Both the position numbers and the translations under genes were made by a program. A DNA stretch of 64,000 nt from Lachnospiraceae bacterium (lineage in GTDB: Bacteria > Bacillota > Clostridia > Lachnospirales > Lachnospiraceae), in contig JAFRIW010000051.1 in assembly GCA_017432565.1 (NCBI GenBank), positions 62,001 to 126,000 on the forward strand, in the 5' to 3' direction. The notes under the pieces were generated by a model, which made no database searches, was not told the origin of the DNA, and worked only from the letters and a program-made list of their open reading frames with translations. The first letter of the stretch is position 1, and each line of letters begins with the position of its first letter. This document shows positions 1-8,091 of the stretch, piece by piece.

Positions 1-493
1 AGACGCTCCTCGAGAGCATGAACAGGAGGGTGACAAGGATCGTGACGATACCGGAGAACAGCTGGGTGAAGCCCATCAGCAGGCCGTCCGCCAGCTGATC
101 CACATCGGCGATGACGCGGCTCACGAGATCGCCGCCCGAATGTGCGTCCAGGTAAGACAGCGGCAGGTGCTGGATTTTTTCAAAAGCCTCATTCCGGATA
201 TCCCGCACCACATGATAGGTGATCCGGTTGTTGACCGTGTTCATGACCCACTGCATGAGTGCGCACAGCGCCGCCAGCACGCCGGTCTTAACCAGCAGTG
301 CGGTGATCCCGTCCCAGTCGACCTGTCCCGCGCCGATCATTCCGTCAATGGCGTCGCCGAACAGAATCGGAATATATAAAGAAAGGATGACGGTGCCTGC
401 TGCCAGCAGCATGCTCAGCAGAAGGAGAAATCTGTAGGCGCCGATATAACGCAGAACCTTTCCCAGGGTCTGCCTGCTCTCGCTTTTCTTCAT
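1..493 (-). CDS. ABC exporter subunit, N-terminal part (cut by window edge)
   Basis: About 164 N-terminal residues of a type IV (exporter-fold) ABC transporter. The frame is open to the window edge and starts MKKSESRQTLGKVLRYIGAY. The first two membrane helices (about residues 20-45 and 65-85) are followed by the coupling-helix region RNEAFEKIQHLPLSYLD and GGDLVSRVIADVDQLADG, typical of MdlB/BmrA-like exporters. The ATG (493-491) has a GGGAGG ribosome binding site nine bases upstream and overlaps the stop of the upstream exporter gene as ATGA, so the two are translationally coupled and probably form a heterodimer. The nucleotide-binding domain lies outside the window. The substrate is not predictable; drug or lipid export is usual for the family. 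Confidence 0.85.
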   Translation of the reverse strand, partial: MKKSESRQTLGKVLRYIGAYRFLLLLSMLLAAGTVILSLYIPILFGDAIDGMIGAGQVDWDGITALLVKTGVLAALCALMQWVMNTVNNRITYHVVRDIRNEAFEKIQHLPLSYLDAHSGGDLVSRVIADVDQLADGLLMGFTQLFSGIVTILVTLLFMLSRSV

Positions 494-2250
494 GCGGCAC
501 CTCCCGGGTTTGTCCTCTCTTCCGGAAACTGGGAATAATAGATTTCCTGATAGACCTCGCAGGATTTCATCAGTTCCGCGTGTGTGCCGCTGCCCATGAG
601 AACGCCGTCGTCCAGAACCAGAATCCGGTCCGCATGGCGCACGCTGGTCGTCCGCTGACTGACCAGAAAGACTGTCGTATCCTTCGCATGCTCCCGCAGA
701 GCTGAGCGCAGCGCCGCCTCCGTTGCGTAGTCCAGCGCGCTGGCGCTGTCGTCCAGAATCAGGATGTCGGCCTTTCTGACCAGGGCCCGCGCGATGGTCA
801 GGCGCTGCCGCTGGCCGCCGGAGAGGTTGCGTCCGTTCTGCTCGATGACGTAGTCCAGCCCCCCTTCCTTCTCTTCCACGATCTGCCGCGCCTGGGCGAT
901 CGTCAGCGCCTCCCAGAGCTCTTCGTCCGTCGCATCCGGCCGGCCCCACAGTAGGTTCTCCCGGATGGTTCCCTTAAAGAGCACGGCCTTCTGGGGCACC
1001 ACGGCTGTCTTCCGGACCAGTTCGCCCGCGGCGTAGTCCTGCGCCGGGACGCCGTCGATCAGCACCCGGCCTTCCGTCGCATCATAGAAGCGCGGGATCA
1101 GATTCACGAGGGTGGATTTGCCGCTGCCGGTGCCGCCGATAATTCCGATTGTCTCGCCGGACTGCGCCTCAAAGCTGATATCCGTGAGGGAATCGTCGCC
1201 CGCGCCCGCATAGGTAAAGCTGACATGCTCAAAGGTGACCGCCGGCGCCTTCCGCCCGTTGTCTTCTTCTCCGGCAGGCTGTGCAGTCACCCGGCCGCAG
1301 GAAAGAGCCTCTCCGCTTTCGAGAACATTGCTGATCCGGTCCGCACAGGCGAAGGCCCGCGTGATGGAAATAATCAGGTTCGCCAGCTTCACCAGCTCCA
1401 CCAGAATCTGTGCCATATAATTATAGAGTGCCACAACACTGCCCTGCGTCAGGCTGCCGGCCTCCACGCGCAGCGCGCCCGCGTAAATCAGCCAGATCGC
1501 GGCGGCATTGATGATCACGAAGGTGACGGGATTCATCAGCGCGGAGAACCGCCCCACGTATTTCTGAAGTGCGGTCAGGGCGTCGTTCTTCTCCCGGAAG
1601 ATGCGCACTTCGTCCTCTTCTTTCCGGAACGCGCGCACCACGCGGACACCCGTGAGGTTCTCCCGGGTTTTGCCGAGCACATCGTCCAGCGCCGCCTGCA
1701 CCCTGCGGTACAGCGGAATGGAAATGAGCATGATGCCGAAGACAACGACGGACAGTGCCGCGATCGCCAGGGCGAAAATGCCCGCGATCCGGTGATCAAT
1801 TGTGAAGGCCATGATCATCGCGCCGAAGACGATGAAGGGACTGCGCAGCAGAAGGCGCAGCGCCAGGTTCAGGCCGTTCTGCACCTGATTCACGTCGCTG
1901 GTCATGCGGGTGATCAGTGTGCTGGTCCCCAGTGTGTCCAGGTCGCTGCAAGAGAGCTCCTGAATATGCGAGAAAAGCGCCCTGCGCAGACGGGCTGAAA
2001 AGCCGACGGACGCGCGGGCGGCAAAATACTGCGCTGTCGCGGACCAGGCCAGTCCCAGCGCCGCAAGCAGCATGAGGACGAGGCACATTTTGCCCGCATA
2101 TCCGAAATCAGAGGCGGCGATGCCGCGGTCGATGATCGCGGCGACGACGAGCGGTACGAACAGATCAAAGAGAGCCTCCAGCATTTTGAACAGCGGGGCC
2201 AGAACCACTTCCTTCCGGAAGTCTTTTAAATAACAGAGCAGATTTTTCAT
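490..2250 (-). CDS. ABC exporter subunit with degenerate nucleotide site (TM287/BmrC type)
   Basis: A full-length half-transporter of 586 residues: six membrane helices in the first 320 residues, then a nucleotide-binding domain. Visible motifs are Walker A GGTGSGKST (about residue 372), signature LSGGQRQR (about 475) and Walker B ILILDDSASALD (about 497). The residue after the Walker B aspartate is Asp instead of the catalytic Glu. That is the hallmark of the degenerate-site subunit in heterodimeric exporters such as TM287/288, LmrCD and BmrCD, and it fits the partner gene overlapping by four bases downstream. No Shine-Dalgarno sequence precedes the ATG. Instead an extended -10 box lies six bases upstream, so the mRNA may be leaderless. 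Exporter function is solid; the substrate is unknown. Confidence 0.93.
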   Translation of the reverse strand: MKNLLCYLKDFRKEVVLAPLFKMLEALFDLFVPLVVAAIIDRGIAASDFGYAGKMCLVLMLLAALGLAWSATAQYFAARASVGFSARLRRALFSHIQELSCSDLDTLGTSTLITRMTSDVNQVQNGLNLALRLLLRSPFIVFGAMIMAFTIDHRIAGIFALAIAALSVVVFGIMLISIPLYRRVQAALDDVLGKTRENLTGVRVVRAFRKEEDEVRIFREKNDALTALQKYVGRFSALMNPVTFVIINAAAIWLIYAGALRVEAGSLTQGSVVALYNYMAQILVELVKLANLIISITRAFACADRISNVLESGEALSCGRVTAQPAGEEDNGRKAPAVTFEHVSFTYAGAGDDSLTDISFEAQSGETIGIIGGTGSGKSTLVNLIPRFYDATEGRVLIDGVPAQDYAAGELVRKTAVVPQKAVLFKGTIRENLLWGRPDATDEELWEALTIAQARQIVEEKEGGLDYVIEQNGRNLSGGQRQRLTIARALVRKADILILDDSASALDYATEAALRSALREHAKDTTVFLVSQRTTSVRHADRILVLDDGVLMGSGTHAELMKSCEVYQEIYYSQFPEERTNPGGAA

Positions 2251-2256
2251 AAGGGA

Positions 2257-2265
2257 ATTCTATCA
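2257..2265 (-). promoter_or_regulatory. Extended -10 promoter placing transcription start at the exporter ATG
   Basis: On the minus strand the sequence reads TGATAGAAT, an extended -10 element (TGn plus TAGAAT). Six bases (TCCCTT) separate it from the ATG at 2250, so transcription would start at or next to the A of the start codon. A weak -35 (TTCGCA) lies 18 bases upstream. No ribosome binding site is present, consistent with a leaderless message. Confidence 0.45.
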
Positions 2266-2292
2266 TTGAATCCGGATCGATGCGAATCTAAA

Positions 2293-2321
2293 TTGATAAT
2301 TCGCCGCATTTGATGTATTCT
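2293..2321 (+). promoter_or_regulatory. Promoter of the nicotinate phosphoribosyltransferase gene
   Basis: TTGATA at 2293-2298, a 17-base spacer, and TATTCT at 2316-2321 form a good sigma-A-type promoter. The leader to the ATG is about 74 bases and ends in an AGGAG ribosome binding site. I could not recognise an NAD-sensing riboswitch fold in the leader. Confidence 0.55.
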
Positions 2322-2401
2322 TTCTCTAATATTTATTCATTGAAACGGGAGCGCCGGGCGTCCCCGCGTATAGCACCTGTCTTCACAGAAAGGAGTCCCT
2401 T

Positions 2402-3862
2402 ATGGACCGACAGAATCTGACATTGCTCACCGACCTGTACGAGCTGACTATGATGCAGGGGTATTTCAAGCATCGGGATCACGATAAAATGGTCATCTTC
2501 GATGCCTTTTTCAGAACCTGCCCCTTCGGCGGCGCCTACGCCATTCTCGGCGGCGTCGAGCAGCTCGTCAAATACATCAAGGAGCTGCACTTCTCCGAAC
2601 AGGATATCGAATATCTGCGCAGCCTGAATATTTTCGACGAGGATTTCCTCGCGTACCTGGCGGAGTTCAAATTCACCGGCAGCATCTACACACTGCCTGA
2701 AGGTTCCCTGATCTTCCCCCGCGAGCCCATCGTCAAGGTCGTCGCGCCGATCATGCAGGCGCAGCTGGTGGAGACCGCGATCCTCAATATTATCAATCAC
2801 CAGAGCCTGATCGCCACCAAGGCCTCCCGCATCTGCTACGCAGCCCGCGGAGACGGAATCATGGAGTTCGGCCTGCGCAGAGCCCAGGGCCCGGACGCCG
2901 GCACCTACGGCGCAAGAGCGGCGGTCATCGCCGGATGTGTGGGCACCTCCAATGTGCTGTGCGGCGAGCTGTTTGATGTGCCGGTCAAGGGCACACACGC
3001 ACACAGCTGGATCATGAGCTTCGATGATGAGCTCACGGCATTCAAGACCTACGCCGATCTGTATCCGAACGCCTGCATCCTGCTCTGCGATACCTATGAC
3101 ACCTTAAAGAGCGGCGTGCCGAACGCGATCAAGACCTTCCAGTACATGCGTGAAAAGGGAACGCTCGGAAAAGGCTACGGCATCCGCCTCGACTCCGGCG
3201 ACCTTGCCTACCTGTCCAAGAAAGCGCGCAGGATGCTCGACGAGGCCGGCTTCCCGGACGCTATCATCTCCGCTTCCAACGACCTGGACGAGTACCTGAT
3301 CGATTCCCTGAAGACACAGGGCGCGGCGATCACCTCCTGGGGCGTCGGCACGAACCTGATCACAGCCAAAGACAACCCGTCCTTCGGCGGTGTCTACAAG
3401 CTGGCGGCAGTCATGGGCGAGGACGGTGAATTCATTCCCAAGATCAAGCTCTCCGAGAATTCCGAGAAGGTCACGAACCCGGGCAGCAAGAAGATCTACC
3501 GCGTCTATGAAAAGGATTCGGGCAAAATCAAGGCAGATCTGATCTGTCTCGAGGAGGAGCAGTTCTCCGAGGACGAGCCGCTTCTGCTCTTCGATCCCGC
3601 AGAGCCCTGGAAGAAGACCAGGATGATGCCGGGTGAGTTCACACTCCGTGAGATGATGATCCCGATCTTCGCAGACGGCGAATGCACCTACGAGTTCCCG
3701 AAGACCATGGACATCAGGACCTATTGCCTGCAGGAGCAGAACACGCTGTGGGAAGAGTCCAGACGTCTGGTCAACCCTCACCAGATCTACGTCGATCTCT
3801 CGAAGAAGCTGTATGACACCAAGCTGCGTCTTCTGGATGAGCTCTCGGACAAGAACCTGTAA
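2402..3862 (+). CDS. pncB: Nicotinate phosphoribosyltransferase
   Basis: Cytosolic enzyme of the Preiss-Handler branch of NAD salvage: nicotinate plus PRPP (with ATP) gives nicotinate mononucleotide. The 486-residue length fits the family. It opens with LTLLTDLYELTMMQGYF, followed by FDAFFRTCPFGGAYAI and EFGLRRAQGPDAG, all characteristic NAPRTase blocks. The active-site region SFDDELTAFKTYADLYPN and the barrel segment YGIRLDSGDLAYLSKKAR are intact. The ATG has an AGGAG site at proper distance and its own promoter. It is a single-gene transcript, divergent from the ABC exporter and closed by a bidirectional hairpin. No other NAD genes are adjacent. Confidence 0.95.
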   Translation: MDRQNLTLLTDLYELTMMQGYFKHRDHDKMVIFDAFFRTCPFGGAYAILGGVEQLVKYIKELHFSEQDIEYLRSLNIFDEDFLAYLAEFKFTGSIYTLPEGSLIFPREPIVKVVAPIMQAQLVETAILNIINHQSLIATKASRICYAARGDGIMEFGLRRAQGPDAGTYGARAAVIAGCVGTSNVLCGELFDVPVKGTHAHSWIMSFDDELTAFKTYADLYPNACILLCDTYDTLKSGVPNAIKTFQYMREKGTLGKGYGIRLDSGDLAYLSKKARRMLDEAGFPDAIISASNDLDEYLIDSLKTQGAAITSWGVGTNLITAKDNPSFGGVYKLAAVMGEDGEFIPKIKLSENSEKVTNPGSKKIYRVYEKDSGKIKADLICLEEEQFSEDEPLLLFDPAEPWKKTRMMPGEFTLREMMIPIFADGECTYEFPKTMDIRTYCLQEQNTLWEESRRLVNPHQIYVDLSKKLYDTKLRLLDELSDKNL

Positions 3863-3890
3863 ACCACGAAATTCTTATAGAAAATGAAAA

Positions 3891-3917
3891 GAAGGACCGG
3901 CATCACGCCGGTCCTTC
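3891..3917. terminator. Bidirectional intrinsic terminator between convergent genes
   Basis: An 11-bp perfect stem (GAAGGACCGGC at 3891-3901, GCCGGTCCTTC at 3907-3917) with a five-base loop sits between the convergent pncB and Na/Pi cotransporter genes. It overlaps the last codons of the latter, whose stop is 3903-3905. T-rich sequence follows on both sides. A nearly identical hairpin closes galK at 44550-44580. Confidence 0.75.
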
Positions 3918-5933
3918 TTCTGTCAGGCTCTCTTCGAGCATTTTCTTTTCTTTCTTCGCTTTCTTCTCGGCTTTCTTCGCCGCTTTTTCCGCCTTCTCCT
4001 TTTCCTTGTCTTTTCCTTTGTCTTTCTTCTTTTTCTTCGGAGAAGTCTCCTCGGTCACCTCTTCCAGCGCGGCCTGCACTGCAGCAGTTTCCTCCGGGGT
4101 TCTGACCATCGCCTCGGCCAGTTCCTTTCCCTCCAGGATCACCGGCAGGTCATCTGTCTTACTGCCGGGCAGTGTATACTGTGCCTCGTAATCCTCCGCC
4201 ATCTTCCGGAACTCTTCATCGTCCTTGTTCCAGACGCGTTCCAGATACTCGTGTGTATCAAAGCCGTCCTCGTTGACCTGCAGCAGGCAGACGGCAATAT
4301 TGGAGCAGTGATCCGCGATCCGCTCGTAGTTGGTTGTGATATCGGTCAGGGAGAAGCCCAGTTCGATCGTACACTTGCCCTTGCGAAGGCGGCGCACATG
4401 CCGGCGCTTGATTTCCATGTTGATGCCGTCGATGACTTCCTCCAGCGGTTCGATGGTTTTCGCCATCTTCAGGTCATAGTCCTTGAACGCCTCCACGGCG
4501 CGGTCGATAATATCCGTCACGGCATCCGAGAAGACCCGCAGTTCCTCCTGCGCCTTGGCGGAGAAGTTCTGTTCCTTCCCGTTCATCTCCCCTGCAATCT
4601 GCATAACATTGAGGGCGTGGTCTGTAATCCGCTCAAAATCACTGATGCAGTGCAGCAGTGTCGAGAGCATATGGGAATCTTTTCTGGAATAAGTTCTGCC
4701 CGAAAGCTTGACCAGATAGCTGTCCAGCTTGTCCTCGTACTCGTCGACCGTCCGCTCCAGCTGATCCACACGGGCGGCTTTTTCCGGAGTATAATCTGTC
4801 ACCAGACTGGCGGCAGTCACGAAAGCCTCGCGGGTGTAGCGCGCCATTTCGTTTGTGACGACGCGGCACTGCTCCAGCGCGAAGGACGGGGATGACAGGA
4901 ACCGCTCGTCGAGGATCTGCAGTGCTTTGCGGCTTTCTCCCGCCGCTTCTTCCTCCTGCGTCACCGGAAGCAGGCGCATGGTCAGCGCCACCAGATAATC
5001 GGAGAGCGGAAGGGCAACCAGCACGGAAATCAGGTTGAATGTGGTGTGCCACATCGCGATGTTGATCGGAGCGGTGGCGTGGTGCATGAAGGCAAAATCG
5101 ACGACGCCGTGAATGATATAGAAAGGAACCATGAACAGCACGACCTTCAGAATGCAGAACAGCATCTGCATCCATGCCGCCCGGCGTCCGTTGCGGGAGG
5201 CGCCCACGGCGGAAATCAGGCAGGTGATGGCCGAGCCGATATTCATACCCATGAGGAGCGGAATCATCTCGGCATAGCTTAATGTTCCGGTGGTGGAAAT
5301 CGCCTGCAGAATACCGATCGAAGCAGAGGAGCTCTGAAGAATACCCGTGATGCCCAGTCCGACCAGCACACCCAGAATCGGATTGGAGAACATGGTCAGG
5401 ATACTGGTGAAATTGGGATCATCGGCGAGCGGCGACGCGGAGTCTGCCATCATGGTCATACCGATCAGCAATACCGCGAAGCTGGTCAGAATCCCGCCGA
5501 CATCCTTCTGCCTGTCTTTCTTGCCGAACATGCTCATCACAATGCCGATCAGACCGACCAGCGGTGCGAAGTTCTTGGGCTTTAACATGGAGAGCAGGAA
5601 GTTCTGCCCGCTGATCCCCGTCAGCGAGAGCAGCCAGGCCGTGATGGTCGTACCGACGTTGGCACCCAGAATAATGCCCGCGCCCTGTGCAAGTGTCATG
5701 ATTTCCGAATTGACGAAGCCGACGACCATGACCGTCGTCGCGCCGGAGGACTGGATGAGCGCCGTGACACCCGCACCGATCGCCGCAGCCTTCCACTTGT
5801 TGCTGGTCAGCGACTCCAGAATCACTTCGAGACGTCCGCCTGACACCTTTTTCAGTCCGGTTCCCAGTGTGCTGATTCCGTAAAGGAACAGCACCAGACC
5901 GCCGATCATCGTCAATATTCCGTATATGTCCAT
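3903..5933 (-). CDS. Na+/phosphate cotransporter with C-terminal PhoU domain
   Basis: A 676-residue membrane protein of the NptA/YjbB (SLC34-like) family, expected to move phosphate across the membrane coupled to sodium. The two inverted transport repeats are marked by LIQSSGATTVMVVGFVN and ILQSSSASIGILQAIS (the QSS signatures), each followed by a glycine-rich stretch (GANVGTTITAWLL and GMNIGSAITCLIS). A PhoU-like helical domain follows (about residues 350-570), with LLHCISDFERITDHALN and ITTNYERIADHCSN. The tail, about residues 620-665, is extremely lysine-rich and highly charged, which is unusual for the family. The ATG is preceded by a CGGAGA site. It appears to be a monocistronic gene. 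Confidence 0.9.
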   Translation of the reverse strand: MDIYGILTMIGGLVLFLYGISTLGTGLKKVSGGRLEVILESLTSNKWKAAAIGAGVTALIQSSGATTVMVVGFVNSEIMTLAQGAGIILGANVGTTITAWLLSLTGISGQNFLLSMLKPKNFAPLVGLIGIVMSMFGKKDRQKDVGGILTSFAVLLIGMTMMADSASPLADDPNFTSILTMFSNPILGVLVGLGITGILQSSSASIGILQAISTTGTLSYAEMIPLLMGMNIGSAITCLISAVGASRNGRRAAWMQMLFCILKVVLFMVPFYIIHGVVDFAFMHHATAPINIAMWHTTFNLISVLVALPLSDYLVALTMRLLPVTQEEEAAGESRKALQILDERFLSSPSFALEQCRVVTNEMARYTREAFVTAASLVTDYTPEKAARVDQLERTVDEYEDKLDSYLVKLSGRTYSRKDSHMLSTLLHCISDFERITDHALNVMQIAGEMNGKEQNFSAKAQEELRVFSDAVTDIIDRAVEAFKDYDLKMAKTIEPLEEVIDGINMEIKRRHVRRLRKGKCTIELGFSLTDITTNYERIADHCSNIAVCLLQVNEDGFDTHEYLERVWNKDDEEFRKMAEDYEAQYTLPGSKTDDLPVILEGKELAEAMVRTPEETAAVQAALEEVTEETSPKKKKKDKGKDKEKEKAEKAAKKAEKKAKKEKKMLEESLTEEGPA

Positions 5934-6011
5934 TCTGATTCTCCGATGATTATCAGTTTATGCCAAAAACCCACGAATACTATATTACAGAATTGAGGCA
6001 GAGCGCGCAAG

Positions 6012-6764
6012 TCAGCGCAGCCGCATTTTGAGCAGAGAAAGAATGATGAGATGCGCAGGATAGTAAACGTAGAAAAAACACTTGTGAAAGCGCTGAAACC
6101 GGGCAGCACTTCTCCCGTGATACAGGCCGAACAGGCAGAGCCCGCCGGCGGCGGGGCCCAGCATGGAGAAAATGCCCTCCAGGGCAATGTCCGAAGGGGC
6201 GTAAAGCGGGGAATCCGAGAGAGAAAGCGCCTGCAGAATTCCGAAGAGAATCACCACGGCTGCATAGGCGCGGATCTGTTTTTTTCTGTCCTCTCCGGCC
6301 ATATGGAACAGTGCCGCCGCGCCCGGCAGCAGTCCGCCCCAGTCAAAAGGAACCGAACAGGCGACGGCAGCGACAGCTGCAGCCGTTTTCAGCAGCGGAT
6401 CCCGGACATGGTCCATCACTGTGATGAGAAGCAGGCACAGCAGCAGCGTAAACAGGATGTTCAGCTGCCTGAAGCCGGTGGCATATACATAGGGGACCTG
6501 TGCCGCCGCACTGGCAAGAAAAAGGCGCAGCGCATAGCGCTTTTTGGAGCGGGTCAGACGATACCCGTCCACCAGAAACCGGCACATGACAGGTGCCGTG
6601 AAATAACCGATATAAATCAGTACGCGGTACAGGGGAGATCCGGCCGGAAGCAGCGCATGGGCCGCATGATTGCAGGTCATGGCGGCAATGGCCAGATATT
6701 TGATCTGTTCCCGGGAAAGGTCCGGCCGCAGGCCGGCATTGTCTGCAATTCCCGTATGATTCAT
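6012..6764 (-). CDS. TraX-like polytopic membrane protein
   Basis: A 250-residue protein with about seven or eight hydrophobic segments, matching the TraX family (the F-pilin acetylase family, widespread in Firmicutes chromosomes without conjugation genes). Family-type features are REQIKYLAIAAMTCNHAAHAL near the N-terminus, GYFTAPVMCRFLVDGYRLTRSKKRYALRL after the second helix, and FYVYYPAHLIIL at the C-terminus. Residues around the H-x-x-H and YPAHL motifs suggest a membrane acyltransferase-like role. Substrate and role in this organism are unknown. The ATG has a GGGAG site. It lies downstream of the HPr-like gene, separated from it by a strong terminator. Confidence 0.75.
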   Translation of the reverse strand: MNHTGIADNAGLRPDLSREQIKYLAIAAMTCNHAAHALLPAGSPLYRVLIYIGYFTAPVMCRFLVDGYRLTRSKKRYALRLFLASAAAQVPYVYATGFRQLNILFTLLLCLLLITVMDHVRDPLLKTAAAVAAVACSVPFDWGGLLPGAAALFHMAGEDRKKQIRAYAAVVILFGILQALSLSDSPLYAPSDIALEGIFSMLGPAAGGLCLFGLYHGRSAARFQRFHKCFFYVYYPAHLIILSLLKMRLR

Positions 6765-6780
6765 AAGTTCGTCTCCCGCA

Positions 6781-6815
6781 CGTCAGGCCTTTTCATTAAA
6801 ACATAAAGCCTGACG
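6781..6815. repeat. Inverted repeat in the leader of the TraX-like gene
   Basis: Arms CGTCAGGC (6781-6788) and GCCTGACG (6808-6815) pair perfectly around a 19-base loop, just upstream of the ribosome binding site of the TraX-like gene. There is no T-tract in the minus direction, so this looks like a leader hairpin or operator rather than a terminator. Confidence 0.35.
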
Positions 6816-6820
6816 GATTT

Positions 6821-6858
6821 ATAAAAAAGGCGTCTCAAACATCGCTGTCTGAGACGCC
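6821..6858 (-). terminator. Intrinsic terminator of the ftsH-to-HPr-like gene block
   Basis: A 9-bp perfect stem GGCGTCTCA / TGAGACGCC (arms 6829-6837 and 6850-6858) is followed on the minus strand by a run of six T. It lies 45 bases past the stop of the HPr-like gene and marks the end of the operon. Confidence 0.85.
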
Positions 6859-6902
6859 GGTCATGGTCTGTTACCATCGCATGCCTGAATCAGGCCTGAA
6901 GA

Positions 6903-7169
6903 TCAGGCGCCGATCTGATGACCGCCGACAAAGTTTTCGATCTCGGCAATCGCCTGCTGTTCATCATCTCCGTCCGCGGACACGATGAGTCTGTCGCCGT
7001 TATCGAGCTCCAGGGACATCATGCCCATGATGCTCTTGGCGTTAACACGCTTGGTTCCGAGCTCAACGTAGATCCGGCTGTTGTACTTGCTGGCAACCTG
7101 CACCAGCTCCGCTACGGGACGTGCTTCCAGTCCGTGCGGCAGTTCAATCTGCATCGACTTTTTTAACAT
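6903..7169 (-). CDS. Crh-like HPr-family protein (Glu at position 15, Ser46 kept)
   Basis: An 88-residue HPr-fold protein. In HPr the motif GLHARP carries His15, the residue phosphorylated by PTS enzyme I. Here it reads GLEARP, with Glu at position 15 (codon GAA, checked on the minus strand). The HPr kinase target region KSIMGMMSL is intact, with Ser46. This is the pattern of Crh of Bacillus, where position 15 is Gln and the protein serves only as a Ser46-phosphorylated co-repressor partner of CcpA. The location next to whiA also matches crh in Bacillus, and hprK is four genes upstream in the same block. I infer a regulatory role and no PTS phosphotransfer. The ATG has a GAGGAG site within the end of whiA. 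Confidence 0.85.
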   Translation of the reverse strand: MLKKSMQIELPHGLEARPVAELVQVASKYNSRIYVELGTKRVNAKSIMGMMSLELDNGDRLIVSADGDDEQQAIAEIENFVGGHQIGA

Positions 7170-7170
7170 A

Positions 7171-8091
7171 TCATGTTCTCCTCATTGTGCTTCTCGTCTT
7201 CTCAGCCAGTTCCGACAGTTTGCGAAGACGGTGGTTGACCCCGGACTTACCGACCGGCGGATGTGCCAGCTTTCCCAGTTCCGCCAGAGGCATGTCTTCA
7301 TTTTCCAGCCTCAGAAGCGCGATCTCAACCAGGTTGTCCGGCAGATCGGAAAAGACGCCGCTGCGCTGCAGAAACTCGATGTCTTCCACCTGTTTCCTGG
7401 CGGCTGCAACTGTTTTTCCGATGTTGGCCGCCTCACAATTGACGCGGCGGTTGACGGAATTGCGCACCTCCTTCAGAATACGGGAGTTCTCCATCCGCAT
7501 CAGCCCTGCGTGCGCACCCATCAGGCTGAGCGTGTCGATGATCTCTTCGGAGTCCTTCAGGTAAACGGTAAAGTTTTTCCTTCTCCGAATCACCTTCGGA
7601 TGGATTTCATACTTCAGCAGAACGGAGCGGATCAGCTCTGCGGTATCTTCCCGCGAGAGATTGAATTCGAGATGGTATCCTTTGTCCGGATCACTGACCG
7701 TGCCCGACGCAAGAAACGCATTTCGCAGGAAACTCCTTCTGCAGCAGTCCCTTGAGAGAACGCCCTTTTTCAGTGCCGGAACCATCCCGCTCCGCCCGTC
7801 TGTCTCCGCCAGGAAACCAAACCACGGGAGCGCCGACCACTGCTCTTTCGAGAGAAAAATCTCGTTCCGGTTCGACACGATCTCTATATTAAGAGTTTTT
7901 TCCAATAAAGTAAAGCACTTTGTAATTAGGGCATCCTGTTCGGTCTGGATTCTGATAATGGCCAGATCTTCGTCCGCGGGCGTAATTTTGCACAGACAAA
8001 ACAGCAGCGCAAAAAGCGCTGCCTCCCGGCAGTGGGCTGCCGTCTCATTCTGCGCGGACAGTTCCGCGCGCACCTCTGCCGCGTAGCTCAT
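7171..8091 (-). CDS. whiA: WhiA-family DNA-binding protein
   Basis: At 306 residues it has the usual WhiA layout: an N-terminal half related to LAGLIDADG homing endonucleases (without nuclease function in the family) and a C-terminal helix-turn-helix (LRLENEDMPLAELGKLAHPPVGKSGVNHR, about residues 255-285). WhiA affects cell division and chromosome segregation in Bacillus and controls sporulation division in Streptomyces. The family block RNAFLASGTVSDPDKGYHLEF is clear. Its ATG overlaps the rapZ stop by four bases. The usual neighbour between rapZ and whiA in Bacillus, glmR (yvcK), is absent. Confidence 0.94.
   Translation of the reverse strand: MSYAAEVRAELSAQNETAAHCREAALFALLFCLCKITPADEDLAIIRIQTEQDALITKCFTLLEKTLNIEIVSNRNEIFLSKEQWSALPWFGFLAETDGRSGMVPALKKGVLSRDCCRRSFLRNAFLASGTVSDPDKGYHLEFNLSREDTAELIRSVLLKYEIHPKVIRRRKNFTVYLKDSEEIIDTLSLMGAHAGLMRMENSRILKEVRNSVNRRVNCEAANIGKTVAAARKQVEDIEFLQRSGVFSDLPDNLVEIALLRLENEDMPLAELGKLAHPPVGKSGVNHRLRKLSELAEKTRSTMRRT

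Noticed and set aside
2322..2401. NAD-sensing riboswitch in the pncB leader
   Set aside because: The leader is short, about 74 bases, and I could not fit it to known NAD riboswitch consensus features by eye.
6012..6764. Conjugative element, suggested by the TraX-like gene
   Set aside because: No other transfer, relaxase or integrase gene is nearby. TraX-like proteins are common chromosomal genes in Firmicutes.
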